Assembly: GCA_036245525.1 (NCBI GenBank)
Contig: BTPG01000003.1
Coordinates: 141,171,797 to 141,235,796, forward strand
Reading direction: 5' to 3'
Source: Semisulcospira habei
Taxonomy: Eukaryota > Mollusca > Gastropoda > Semisulcospiridae
DNA: 64,000 bases
Positions within the stretch are counted from its first letter, which is position 1, and each line of letters starts with the position of its first letter. The position numbers were made by a program, and so were the translations under genes. A model generated the notes under the pieces. That model was not told where the DNA came from. It made no database searches and was given only the letters and a program-made list of their open reading frames with translations. Shown piece by piece: positions 37,921 to 49,951 of this stretch.

Positions 37921-38437
37921 AAATCCTAAAATGGTCTCTCAAAACTGAAATGAGCCCCGCTCCAAAATGAACTCACTGCCTTTTGCGGGCCATGTGCGGG
38001 CAGAACTGTTCTTACACCGGTGAGAAGTGATGACTGAATGGGGCGAGCGACACCGTAAGGTCCAAAATCATGAACCAACACACACTGTTCCTCTCAGTCA
38101 GTCGCAGCTGTACAATCAGTGTTTACCTCCTCACTGCGTAAACGGTTTTACAGTTCACGGACGGTCCCAACACACAGCGGCGTGCGGAAACCTGAATGCA
38201 CCGCATCACGAACTGAAGAAGTCTTCACACAAACACGTGCGTGCATGCAAAGTCTTAGCAAGCCAGCAGACAGTTACGATAACTCCCCGCGCTGCCAGAG
38301 CTCTTTAGCGTGCGGAGAACCAAAGCTGCGGCGGTGGTCATGCACTCAGGTGTTTCGGCGCGAGACTAGTTTGGTACGGTTGGAGAGAGACTCTGCTTGT
38401 CGCGCGTGCCTTCATCTGATGTCGCGTGCGCCTGCGT

Positions 38438-38439
<2 letters not shown>
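37921..38439. other. No gene seen
   Basis: Unassigned sequence apart from the family C arm near 38055. Confidence 0.4.
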
Positions 38440-38478
<39 letters not shown>

Positions 38479-38552
38479 TCTCTCTGTCTGTCTGTCTGTC
38501 TCTGTCTCTGTCTGTCTGTCTGTCTCTCTCTCTCTCAGTCTCTCTCTCTGGA
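38440..38552. repeat. (CT)n/(CTGT)n microsatellite
   Basis: CT repeats with CTGT interruptions, abutting the 5' end of the plus-strand CR1-like LINE. Confidence 0.94.
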
Positions 38553-40605
38553 CAATTAGTTCAATGAAGAATAAGAAATCGTCCGGGCCAGATGAAATCA
38601 GCCCCAAAATACTTAAATTAGCTATTCCTTATGTTATTGAAACAATAACTTTTATTTATAACTTGTGCATTCAAACAAATAATTATTTTCACAAAGGAAC
38701 TTAAAAAAGCCAAGGTTATACACCTCCCGAAAACAAGAGTTATGACTGATGTTAATAACTATCGCCCCATTTCACTATTGTCCATCCTTAGTAAACCACT
38801 TGAACGGCATATCCATTAACATCTCTTAGAATATTTAGAAAATCATACATTAATCCACCCCCTTCAGTCGGGATTCAGACCAAAGCACAGCTGTCACACG
38901 GCCCTAGCACGTCTAACTGATGTGTGGCTACGCTCAATAAATCAGGGCGAATTTACCGGCGCTGTATTTATTGACTTACGAAAAGCCTTTGATCTTGTGG
39001 ACCATAAACTTCTACTTTCCAAGCTAAATGTGTACTTCGGTAGTTCGTTTGGCAATAAATGCATTTCTTCCTCAATTAACTACAGCCAGAAATCTCTTTA
39101 CCACCATGGCACAACTCCACTTTTCGCTTCATATCTTAGCGACAGACAGCAGCGCGTCATGGTCAATGGATCATACTTCTCAAGCGGATTAGTAACACGG
39201 GGGAGTTCCCCAGGGTTCAGTCCTAGGGCCTCTTCTGTTTTGCCTCTTTATAAATGACATGCCGCTACATTTGACTAGCGACAAAATTTCATGTGATTTA
39301 TTCGCTGATGACGACACAATTCACACCCCGGACAAGAGTATTGATTCTTTAAATGGCCGTTTGCAGCAGGGTTTGAGCGAAATTTCCACTTGGTGCGCAA
39401 ACAATGAAATGATTTTAAATCCTTCCAAAACGGAATGCATGACGATAGCAACCCGTCAGATGCACCAGCTCAAGCCACTTACACTCAGCCTGACTATCCA
39501 TAATGACATCGTTAATCAGGTCACGGAACACCGATTACTTGGTGTAATTGTTGATGACCAGATGAAGTGGCAATCGCACATAAATGCTGCATGTAAAACT
39601 GTTGCTAGAAATGTTTTTATGCTTTCAAAGTTGAAGTACTTTATCGATGTTGATGCCCGCAAGTTATTTTACAATGCACATGTCAAATCCCACATCGATT
39701 ATGCGTCCACGATATGGGATGGCAGCGGTGACATACACTTTAAGAGGCTTAACTCCCCGCATCGGAGAGCAGCGAAACATCCTGCCTGATTCAGCCCTAA
39801 CAACTGATGAAAGACTTGAAAAACTGAAAATGCTACCTCTTAGCAAGCATCACCTCTTAAACAAGGGCGTGGTTATGTATAAAATCTGGAATGAGATTCA
39901 CCCAGAATATCTTTGTAAGTTCTTTACCAAGGCAAGTTCAGGTTATTCTACTTCAAGACGAAACTTTATTACACCTCGCCCCAGGATAGATCTATTTAAA
40001 ACCAGTGTATCTTTCACAGGCGCATCTTTCTGGAACACACTGCCAATATGTATAACACACGCTAGCTCCCTCTCCTCTTTCAAGGAATGCCTCCTCAAGT
40101 ACTTGTCTGCTGATACATAATCTACCACAAGTATTCGTATCAAACATGTGCTTATCGTATAATCAGTGCATGCTGCCGTATGGTTTGTGCATACTAATAC
40201 TAATCGCCTAATTACATAATTCAAGTTTCTATTATAATCCAAATAATTTTTGCTGTCTGAAGTGAATTTTCACTATGATCCAAATGATTTGTTTCGTATA
40301 TAGGTCAAGTTATCATTAGCGCGTGTCTGTGTGTGCGCGCGAGCGTGTATGTGTCAGTGTGCGCGCGTTGCGTGTACTTTCTATTTTTCGTTTGTTTTTT
40401 GTATGACCGAATGAATGAATGAATTTTGTTTAATGTTTCTTCATGTTTAATGTCTCCTAATTTTTCTTTGTGTAATTTGGTACTATGAGTATTACAATTA
40501 TTATCCTGTGTTTGTAGAGTAGCAACGGCAAGTATGAAAAATGGCACTCGTGCTAATTACTTCATCCGTTGAGAAAAAAAGTTTCATTTCATTTCATTTC
40601 TTTCT
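38553..40605 (+). mobile_element. CR1-like LINE, 5'-truncated (TC-LINE 3), twin of 13686-15778
   Basis: Begins at acaattagttcaatgaagaa, the same region where the minus-strand twin is cut, and ends tttcatttcatttcatttc followed by ctttctctctctctttg. On the sense strand it thus has CT repeats on both sides. Nucleotide identity to the twin is very high by eye, with only scattered substitutions and small indels. Confidence 0.88.
38564..40120 (+). pseudogene. Reverse transcriptase of TC-LINE 3
   Basis: Fragments in order: SMKNKKSSGPDEISPKILKLA (to 38704), then a frameshift and a stop near 38817. They continue with the RKAFDLVDH block (38922-39257), a frameshift in the GVPQG region near 39210, then CDLFADDDTIHT with an intact FADD (39259-39789). 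After another shift near 39770 the C-terminal part ends in ASFWNTLPICI (to 40120). It contains the same blocks as its twin but keeps the catalytic Asp pair that the twin has lost. Confidence 0.87.
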
Positions 40606-40619
40606 TTCTCTCTCTCTTT

Positions 40620-41474
<855 letters not shown>

Positions 41475-41554
41475 GTAGTAAAACTGTTGCCGCTAGGGTT
41501 TCACGTGAAAGAAAAACAGAAGATAGTGGTAGAAAACCCTTTAAAATAGAAACA

Positions 41555-41595
41555 AATAACAACGTTTCGGATCAAAGATCCTTCCTCAGGTGACA
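41555..41595 (-). ncRNA. Hammerhead ribozyme-like motif, Penelope copy 1
   Basis: On the minus strand CTGAGGA (41589-41583) is followed by a short hairpin aggatc-ttt-gatcc and then GAAAC. CTGANGA, a stem and GAAA in this order form the hammerhead core. Hammerheads are known in Penelope-like terminal regions. Stems I and III are not clear by eye, so activity is not claimed. Confidence 0.5.
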
Positions 41596-41664
41596 TGGAA
41601 ACAAACGTAGAACAGAAAAGAACACCAGAAAGAAAAGACGTCATCCTGTGTAGAGAGAATTTAG

Positions 41665-41670
41665 AATGAC

Positions 41671-41716
<46 letters not shown>

Positions 41717-41844
41717 CACACACACACACACATAATGACGCAAATACACATGCACAAAACACGTAGCACAAAACTTACGTCTATATACATACACGTCACT
41801 GCATACATTCGCATTCACTCGTGCCTACTGCAGCTCACGCACAT

Positions 41845-41904
<60 letters not shown>

Positions 41905-41920
41905 ACACACTCAAAGGTAG
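41665..41920. repeat. Poly-A and (CA)n tracts in Penelope copy 1 tail
   Basis: A run of about 44 A (41671-41714), (CA)n, then a longer (CA)n at 41849-41910. The equivalent tracts in copy 2 have different lengths, showing microsatellite change after duplication, or assembly uncertainty. Confidence 0.9.
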
Positions 41921-41983
41921 CATCCAGTATCAACAGTGAGGTCAAGCCTGGCACCAACTACCCATCAGGCCGAGCATACATCC

Positions 41984-43909
41984 CTAGGGGCGAATGTTCA
42001 AGCCGCGCGGATGGTAAGTGCCAAGCCTGTCCGCGAAAAAGGATTCTGTCATTTTGCGGCGGATGAAGTGGGATGTATTTTGCCAAAGGATGCGTATCAT
42101 CACTGCTGAAATGTGTGAGGCTATGAGGCGGTTCGTTGAAATGACGTCCAACCTGGTTGTTGTATCCGAGGCGGATCGAACGAACATGCTCCTCGCAGCG
42201 TTCAGGGAGTGTACGGTATGTCTCCCCCACATACAACATCTTTGGGCAGTGAGAACATGAGATGACATAGACAATAATTTATCCGATGACTGGCATGTGA
42301 ATGATCGGTGGACATGAAAAGATGACAGGGGTCCGGTGATGACGGGGGATGTGTTGATGTACGGACATGCTTTGCAGTGTGGTTGCTGACAAGGGTGTGT
42401 GCCAGGTGGTAAGGTGTTAGATGCGCGAAGTGAACTGTGAACAAGATGATCGCTTAGGTTAGTGTCACGTTTGTAAGCGACCAGCGGAGGCTCAGGAAAT
42501 ATGTCTTTCAATACTGTGTCATTCTGAATGATGTGGAAGTTCCTGAGGAGAATGTTTTTGATGGGGATGTTGTGAGGATGATACGTGATACACAGGACCG
42601 GCCGGTCCTCTGCAGCACTGTGAGTTTTCTCCCTCAAAGCTTCACTTCTGCTTGTGGCCTCAGCCTTAGAACGAGCGGTGTTGACGATGTCTTGGGGGTA
42701 TCCCTGGTGTGAGAAGAAAGTGGCCATGGTTTGGGTCTGGTTGGTGAAGTCGTCGTCGCTGCTGCAGATCCGACGGAGTCGCAGAAATTGGGAGAATGGG
42801 ATAGCGTTTTTGGTGGCGGCAGGATGGCTTGATGAAAACTGCAGGTAAGTGTGGGCGTCGGTGGGCTTGTAATGGACGGTAGTATGGAGTTTGTCAGAGT
42901 CGGCTTTGGTGGATATTCGGATGTCGAGGAAGGGCACAGACTCCTCGGAAATCTCATGCGTGAATCGGAGAGACGGATGAAACGATGAGATGAAATTGAT
43001 GAATTGAAGTGTGTCAGTCATGCTTCTTGAGGTGACGCCCAAGCAGTCGTCGATGTAGCGCTTGAAGAGATCTGGCAGAGGTCCAGTGTATTGAGTGAAA
43101 ATCTTCTCCTCCACGTAGCCCACAAACAGACAGGCATAGGAGGGCCCCATTTTAGTGCCCATGGCGACTCCTTTTTTCTGTTTGTAGTGCTGACCCATAA
43201 ATTGAAAGGAGTTCATGGACAGCACCAGTTCGGCTAAGCGGAGGATGGTTGTGGTGTTTGCAGATGAAATGTTTCAATGCTATTAGGCCGTCTTCATTAG
43301 GGATGTTGGTGTAAAGAGCCTCTATGTCCATAGTGAATAAAATCTTGTGTGTTGCTGCGTCAGGGAAGGTGAAGCGATCCAAAAGGTGAAGGGCGTGGTT
43401 AGTATCTTTTACATATGTGGGAAGAGCACGGACCAATGGCTGGAGGATGGAGTCGATGAACTGGGATATAAGCTCTGTGGGACAAGAGCAAGCCGAAACA
43501 ATGGGGCGACCCGGTGTGTCTGGTTTGTGGATTTTAGGGAGGACGTAGAATCTTGGCTCCTTAGGCTCCCTCACCACGAGTGAATTGGCCTGCGATGGTA
43601 ATTTTCCCGCAGTAATGGCGATGGTAATGGTTTGCCTCACCACTTTGTTGTCAGACGCGGTTGTCTTAGCAGGGATAGGTAGGTAGAACTCGCCGTCCTG
43701 TAACTGACGTTCAACCTCTTTGACGTACAGATCCCTACGCCAAACTACTACCGCGCCACCTTTATCCGCTGGTTTAATGACGATGTCATCACGTTTCTTC
43801 ATTTCCTGAAGAGTCTTCATATCGGCTGTGGTCATGTTAAAATGCTTGACTGGCTTAGATCTGATCATGGCCACGTCATCATCTGAAGCAAACATCATCT
43901 GAAGATCGA
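41984..43909 (-). pseudogene. Penelope-like reverse transcriptase plus GIY-YIG endonuclease, copy 1
   Basis: Frame 43898-43152 has the N-terminal reverse transcriptase part: IKPADKGGAVVVW, FYVLPKIHKPDTPGRPIVS and MDIEALYTNIPNEDG. A frameshift near 43228 leads to frame 43225-41984 with MGTKMGPSYACLFVGYVEE, RYIDDCLG (YIDD catalytic motif) and VPFLDIRIS. Next come the linker with the CQQPHCKACPYI cysteine cluster and the GIY-YIG domain. In this copy a 5-bp insertion near 42276 throws about 60 residues of the endonuclease out of frame; a second difference near 42105 brings the frame back. Hence it is inactive as written. Confidence 0.92.
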
Positions 43910-43940
43910 CACCACAACCATCCTCCGCTTAGCCGAACTG

Positions 43941-45170
43941 GTGCTGTCCATGAACTCCTTTCAATTTATGGGTCAGCACTACAAACAGAAAAAAGGAGTC
44001 GCCATGGGCACTAAAATGGGGCCCTCCTATGCCTGTCTGTTTGTGGGCTACGTGGAGGAGAAGATTTTCACTCAATACACTGGACCTCTGCCAGATCTCT
44101 TCAAGCGCTACATCGACGACTGCTTGGGCGTCACCTCAAGAAGCATGACTGACACACTTCAATTCATCAATTTCATCTCATCGTTTCATCCGTCTCTCCG
44201 ATTCACGCATGAGATTTCCGAGGAGTCTGTGCCCTTCCTCGACATCCGAATATCCACCAAAGCCGACTCTGACAAACTCCATACTACCGTCCATTACAAG
44301 CCCACCGACGCCCACACTTACCTGCAGTTTTCATCAAGCCATCCTGCCGCCACCAAAAACGCTATCCCATTCTCCCAATTTCTGCGACTCCGTCGGATCT
44401 GCAGCAGCGACGACGACTTCACCAACCAGACCCAAACCATGGCCACTTTCTTCTCACACCAGGGATACCCCCAAGACATCGTCAACACCGCTCGTTCTAA
44501 GGCTGAGGCCACAAGCAGAAGTGAAGCTTTGAGGGAGAAAACTCACAGTGCTGCAGAGGACCGGCCGGTCCTGTGTATCACGTATCATCCTCACAACATC
44601 CCCATCAAAAACATTCTCCTCAGGAACTTCCACATCATTCAGAATGACACAGTATTGAAAGACATATTTCCTGAGCCTCCGCTGGTCGCTTACAAACGTG
44701 ACACTAACCTAAGCGATCATCTTGTTCACAGTTCACTTCGCGCATCTAACACCTTACCACCTGGCACACACCCTTGTCAGCAACCACACTGCAAAGCATG
44801 TCCGTACATCAACACATCCCCCGTCATCACCGGACCCCTGTCATCTTTTCATGTCCACCGATCATTCACATGCCAGTCATCGGATATTGTCTATGTCATC
44901 TCATGTTCTCACTGCCCAAAGATGTTGTATGTGGGGGAGACATACCGTACACTCCCTGAACGCTGCGAGGAGCATGTTCGTTCGATCCGCCTCGGATACA
45001 ACAACCAGGTTGGACGTCATTTCAACGAACCGCCTCATAGCCTCACACATTTCAGCATACGCATCCTTTGGCAAAATACATCCCACTTCATCCGCCGCAA
45101 AATGACAGAATCCTTTTTCGCGGACAGGCTTGGCACTTACCATCCGCGCGGCTTGAACATTCGCCCCTAG
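43941..45170 (+). pseudogene. Penelope-like reverse transcriptase C-part plus GIY-YIG endonuclease, copy 2
   Basis: A 409-codon open frame, 5'-truncated just before the palm domain. It keeps GTKMGPSYACLFVGYVEE, YIDDCLG and the cysteine cluster, and an uninterrupted GIY-YIG domain: VYVISCSHCPKMLYVGETYR, then ERCEEHVRSI and QVGRHFNEPPHS, ending FADRLGTYHPRGLNIRP. It lacks 7 bp near 45056 that copy 1 has, close to the C-terminal part of the nuclease. The N-terminal half of the reverse transcriptase is missing, so it cannot act alone. Confidence 0.92.
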
Positions 45171-45243
45171 GGATGTATGCTCGGCCTGATGGGTAGTTGG
45201 TGCCAGGCTTGACCTCACTGTTGATACTGGATGCTACCTTTGA

Positions 45244-45249
45244 GTGTGT

Positions 45250-45345
<96 letters not shown>

Positions 45346-45476
45346 ATGTGCGTGAGCTGCAGTAGGCACGAGTGAATGATGCGAATGTATGCAGTGACGT
45401 GTATGTATATAGACGTAAGTTTTGTGCTACGTGTTTTGTGCATGTGTATTTGCGTCATTATGTGTGTGTGTGTGTG

Positions 45477-45527
<51 letters not shown>

Positions 45528-45528
45528 C
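45244..45528. repeat. (TG)n and poly-T tracts in Penelope copy 2 tail
   Basis: (TG)n at 45244-45345 and a poly-T run of about 48 at 45480-45527: mirror images of the copy 1 tracts. Confidence 0.93.
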
Positions 45529-45604
45529 GTCATTCTAAATTCTCTCTATACAGGATGACGTCTTTTCTTTCTGGTGTTCTTTTCTGTTCTACGTTTGTTT
45601 CCAT

Positions 45605-45645
45605 GTCACCTGAGGAAGGATCTTTGATCCGAAACGTTGTTATTT
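45605..45645 (+). ncRNA. Hammerhead ribozyme-like motif, Penelope copy 2
   Basis: The same motif in the plus arm: CTGAGGA at 45610-45616, hairpin ggatc/gatcc, GAAAC at 45631. It lies about 50 bp from the element's outer end. Confidence 0.5.
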
Positions 45646-45692
45646 GTTTCTATTTTAAAGGGTTTTCTACCACTATCTTCTGTTTTTCTTTC

Positions 45693-45762
45693 AGCTTAGA
45701 GCTTATATTTTAATGATAAGCGCTATATAAGTAGCCATTATTATTATTATTATTATTATTAT
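45693..45762 (+). mobile_element. L2-like LINE 3' tail, right portion
   Basis: Resumes with agcttagagcttat and ends taagcgctatataagtagcc plus (ATT)n, completing the LINE begun at 40620. Confidence 0.88.
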
Positions 45763-46314
<552 letters not shown>

Positions 46315-46410
46315 CCCATCCCGCCGTGAGATGGCCTTAGTCACCTGCTCGGCGTTAAACCCAAATAACTAACTAACTAAATAACTAACTCTCTCTCTCT
46401 CTCTCTCTCT
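46315..46410 (+). mobile_element. Retroposon tail ending in (AACT)n
   Basis: gccgtgagatggccttagtc, gctcggcgttaaaccc, then AACT/AAAT units and a short (CT)n. Second copy of the tail at 18370-18455. Confidence 0.6.
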
Positions 46411-46440
46411 TCATAGATCCCTGACATGCTAAAACGGGAT

Positions 46441-46540
46441 GCGGATCGACCATGATAATTCAAGGGAGTGGTGTCGGAATAGCTTAGCGCCGGTAGGCTC
46501 TAGCTATTCCGACACCACCCTTCAAAAACCATGGTCAATT
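46441..46540. repeat. Family B foldback with variant arms
   Basis: gatcgaccatgataattcaa at left. The inner arm is ggtgtcggaatagct, paired with agctattccgacacc, where most copies have gtgccagaatagc / gctattctggcac. Again both arms changed together. Confidence 0.82.
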
Positions 46541-46650
46541 TAGATGTAAAGCTCAAACGATTTCTGAAGAAAATTGATAATATCATCCCCAGGATGTCAT
46601 GGCAGTGTAATAATTTAATAGGGCTGTTGTCATTTTCAATACTGTAATCT

Positions 46651-47032
46651 TGTGATTGATTGTACATTGATTGTAATTGTACATTGCTTAACGTCCCGAC
46701 AGCAACAAGACTTTCTCAGGACGTGCCTGCACTGCTTGTGAAAAAAAAAACTAAACAGAATATTGAATGTATGTCGCCAGCCGGTCTAATACGCTAAATA
46801 AACCTAAGACCATACTTATAGCAACACACATCCAATATCAAGAGCTACAGGCAGCGCAAAATGTAGGGAGAGTTTAAAAAAGGAAAATACAGGTGAATGG
46901 ACCAAGGGTAGACAGAAATACATGCCCCAGAATAGAGGGGAAAACTCACCCTGTTGAGCTGACCAGGGTGACCCTGGGAACTAAAAAGTAGTTAACCCCA
47001 CCCAAGTCCGCCAGGGCAGACCCGGGTGGGGG
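46651..47032 (-). mobile_element. R390 repeat, copy 3
   Basis: gtacattgcttaacgtcccg through gcagacccgggtggg, with scattered substitutions against copies 1 and 2. The ATTG end is irregular. Confidence 0.85.
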
Positions 47033-47064
47033 TTGTAATCTTGGGAGCCCATATCCCATTCTGG

Positions 47065-47175
47065 AGGCGTCAAATAATCATAATAATAAATAATAAGAAT
47101 AAATCACTTTTATAATTTAATGCGCAGTCTCCCTTACGAAAAGGCTCAAAGCGCAACACTAGAAAAACACACATA
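47065..47175 (-). mobile_element. L2-like LINE 3' end, left portion (split by Gypsy insertion)
   Basis: AAT-rich tail, then tttataatttaatgcgcag and ctcaaagcgcaacac: the minus-strand L2-like 3' end. It is interrupted at the CATA target site (47172-47175) and continues at 56366. Confidence 0.75.
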
Positions 47176-47602
47176 TGTGGCAGATGCCACTGTATTTTTG
47201 TCGTCATAAGATGCCGATTTCTTCTACGTTAGGCAACAACCTTAACCATGTCTTTTTCTGCATTGCTTGCATTTTTATGCCTTCTTTTATTTGGTTGCGT
47301 TCAGTTCTGTGCACCTGAACTTGCTGGATAGAGTTCTACAGTAATATGTGTTAGCAAATATTACGTAATTCGCATTCCTGCTTACGTGGTGAACTCGCCC
47401 TAGGTGGTTTGACGTCATTTATTAGTTGGCGGCTTCTTACGAGTTGTCCGAACAGGTATGACGTTTGTTTTAGTATTAGCGCATGCGCTTCATCCATTCT
47501 TAGTGTTTAGGACCAAAAGTGTAGAACTATATTCGGTCAGTTCACGTGCGCTTGCGAACAGGTAAGGAAGCCATTTTAGGTTGTTCTAGAAGGATGGGAG
47601 TG

Positions 47603-47610
47603 TATATAAA
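47603..47610 (+). promoter_or_regulatory. TATA box in 5' LTR
   Basis: TATATAAA, preceded by gggatgggag-type sequence; the equivalent in the 3' LTR is 55557-55564. Probable core promoter of the element. Confidence 0.7.
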
Positions 47611-48055
47611 CCCTGCGAAGTCCGTGCTTGGTTGAGTTAGCCGGGACTCCCGCAGCTCCATTAGCTTTTAGTCACCCTTAGGTACTGTAGCGTTAGGTTA
47701 CAGCGAGGTCGGATTTCCGCCTACTCAAACGGGGTTGGGGTCAGTATGGTTGGGAAGTAAGGATTTAGTGGTTACCCAGGGTCCTCATCCCATCTATCCC
47801 CCATGGAGTAAGGGGTCCTTATTTTTCATTGGGCTTTTGGGTGGATTTTCTCTCTCTCTCTTTCTGTCCTTTGCTGTCCGTGTGAATGCGATGATGTTCG
47901 TCTCGTCATAGCTATCAATCATGGTCTTTTAGATTTATGTTTGTCGTATGAAAGTAATTAAAACGGGTGTGTGTGGTACGCGAGTTGTGTTTTGTATTAG
48001 TTACGTTTAGACATTACAAACTAGCCAGAAACAAGAAACGTGTAAAGCTTTAGGA

Positions 48056-48061
48056 AATAAA
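48056..48061 (+). terminator. Polyadenylation signal in LTR
   Basis: AATAAA about 450 bp downstream of the TATA box, also present in the 3' LTR near 55997. It is the only canonical signal in the LTR. Confidence 0.55.
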
Positions 48062-48423
48062 TTGTATCGTTAACCGTTGGCCTTTTGTTGAAGTCTTGCT
48101 GTTACTTAGTATTAGTGTTAGCGAGAGTAAATGTGCGTGTGAACGTTTAAATTCCACTAGACTATCACAATTTCGTATGTTAGACATGCACAAAGAAAAG
48201 GAAAACGTGCACTACCATTGAACTGTTGGGATAGCGCTACCCGATAAGATTACGTAACAGGATCAGTATCTGTTTAGCGCCACAACTGTTAGTTTCGAGG
48301 TCGTGACCTAGCAGAGTCATAACTGGTATATTTGGTGACGTGAATAACTGACACATTTGGTTATTTATAGAACTGTTACATTTTGGTGCGCGTGACCAGG
48401 ACTTGATTGAAAGATCCGTTACA

Positions 48424-48445
48424 TTTTGGTAGCCGCGATCAGGAT
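48424..48445 (+). promoter_or_regulatory. Putative primer binding site
   Basis: TTTTGGTAGCCGCGATCAGG follows the LTR end. TGG is expected opposite a tRNA CCA end. I cannot name the tRNA. A near copy of this junction (gttacattttggtgcgcgtg) lies 45 bp upstream inside the LTR. Confidence 0.5.
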
Positions 48446-48615
48446 TTTCGATCATAAATAGAAATATTTATCCTACTGGATGTGAGGTAGTTATATTTCA
48501 ATAGTCTGGTAGGCTGCACGCCGTTTCGTTCTATTGCTAACGCGTTGAGTGTACCGGTTTCCGTTCTCATTGTTTGTCTAGTTTGTTGTGGTTCGTATTT
48601 CTTAGTCATTGCACG

Positions 48616-49918
48616 ATGGGTGCCATTTTGAGCTTGTTCAGATTTGTAATGCCAAGTTGGCTCGAAGCGAAGGAGTCATCTAGGAAATTAGTTGAGAAAA
48701 GAATAGAGTCCCTACCGGATGGTAGTCGTGACGTGACAGGTCCAGAGATTTTGAACACACCTCGTAAAGCTCGCGTGCACAGTGCGTGTGATCAGGAACA
48801 GTACACGTTTCGTAGTCCAACAGTGATGTAGGCCTACACACAAAGTCCTTCTATGCATGGAGATGCTAGGCCGTGTAACCCACTGGGTAACACACATGCT
48901 GGGTCCAGAATGATCACAGAAAATGTACACACACAGTACGATCGGAATGAAAGCGCGAAAAACTTTCAACCGGCCGGTCTCTTTCCAAGTATCGACGTAG
49001 CAAACCGAAGAGCCAATCAGAATGCAGAGATGAGTTTCAGTGGTGACGCAATGCAAGGGAGGCAAACGCAATTAGATTACTCTCTTTCAGGCAGGAAAGA
49101 GTTGCGTCCTGACTTTTTCGATGGTTCTTCTGAACTGCGCGACTTTCTTGCACATTTTGAAAAAAATAAGCAAGTGGTCTGGGTATAGCTACGAGGAAAA
49201 GGGAATCCAATTAGCGATATCTCTCAGGGCAAGGCAGATCTTAGGCGATCTTGATTCAGAGGAATCAGAAGATTACGAAACATTGAAAGCTCACCTCATC
49301 AAAAGGTTTAGTCCTGCGGAGAGGACACCCGCATACAGGTGTGAGTTTCGGACGAGATACCAAAAGAAGGGAGAGTCGGTATCCGATTTTGCATTTGCCC
49401 TGAAAAGACTAGCGATCAAAGCATACCCCAATATGCCGACAGAAGCCAGAGAAACGATACTTGTAGAACGTTTCATCAACGGGCTAAAGGGCGTCGAACT
49501 CCAAAGACATGTCAAATTCGGACACGCAACCTCAGTAGATATGGCTGTCTCTTTGGCCGATGAATTCGTTTCATTTGAGGGATCCCATGAAGGACTAGGC
49601 TTGAAACCACAGCCTAGTGGGCACAATGTTAGAATAGTTGAAAACGAAGAGGTGGTCCAAACACAGTCAGTAGGAAATACTGAAAAGGGTCAAAATGCTT
49701 TGCTTGAAGAGATGAAGGGACTGAGAAAATCAGTGGAAAACATAGCAAGAAGGCTGGAAAAAGTAGAAAAGATTACAGCGAGAAACAGAAACAACATCTG
49801 CTTTAACTGTAGAAGACCCGGCCATCGGGCACGTCAATGTCCCATGCTCACTGAAGCAGAAAACAGAAGCGCTAGTGACGCTCCGGAAACAAGGAATACC
49901 GGAGGTTATTTAAACTAG
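48616..49918 (+). pseudogene. Gypsy gag (one stop, one frameshift)
   Basis: Start chosen at 48616, giving Met-Gly-Ala-Ile-Leu-Ser, which fits an N-myristoylation site. An in-frame ATG at 48574 is possible. An in-frame TAG at 48829-48831 and a frameshift at the A7 run 49160-49166 break the frame. Afterwards the capsid-like region continues, and ends with the zinc knuckle CFNCRRPGHRARQC (Cys-X2-Cys-X4-His-X4-Cys) near 49798-49839. The stop TAG at 49916-49918 directly follows a T TTA AAC slippery site. The product would be the structural, RNA-packaging protein. Confidence 0.88.
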
Positions 49919-49951
49919 AAAGGGCTGAACTGGGGGCCGATGCTTCAGCCC
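49909..49951 (+). promoter_or_regulatory. Programmed -1 frameshift signal at gag-pol junction
   Basis: Slippery heptamer T TTA AAC (49909-49915, zero-frame codons TTA AAC), then the gag stop TAG, a 6-nt spacer, and a stem GGGCTGAA (49922-49929) / TTCAGCCC (49944-49951) with a 14-nt loop. Shifting -1 opens a frame that runs without a stop from 49912 into the protease. All elements match the known architecture of -1 frameshift signals. Confidence 0.85.

Larger units (their letters stand above)
41475..45692. mobile_element. Penelope-like element, head-to-head inverted dimer
   Basis: Two 5'-truncated Penelope-like copies joined at their 5' ends near 43909: a longer minus-strand copy (43909 to 41475) and a shorter plus-strand copy (43910 to 45692). 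The arms are nearly identical. The insert is bounded by a 13-bp direct repeat, gcttagagcttat (41462-41474 and 45694-45706), extended to 14 bp if the ambiguous base at 41461 is A. Inverted or partly truncated arrangement is known for Penelope-like elements. The left end has about 32 bp (41475-41506) not present at the right end. Confidence 0.92.
47176..48423 (+). repeat. 5' LTR of Gypsy element
   Basis: 1248 bp, starting TGTGGCAG and ending GTTACA. It differs from the 3' LTR by about nine substitutions, a 15-bp insertion (gggtgtgtgtggtac near 47966) and one single-base indel. It carries a TATA box and a polyadenylation signal. Confidence 0.95.

Noticed and set aside
41501..41818. 105-codon frame in the Penelope tail
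   Set aside because: It runs through poly-Phe from the A/T run and the (CA)n tract; non-coding tail.
42018..45218. Opposite-strand frames across the Penelope copies
   Set aside because: Mirror-image shadows of the RT/GIY-YIG reading frames.
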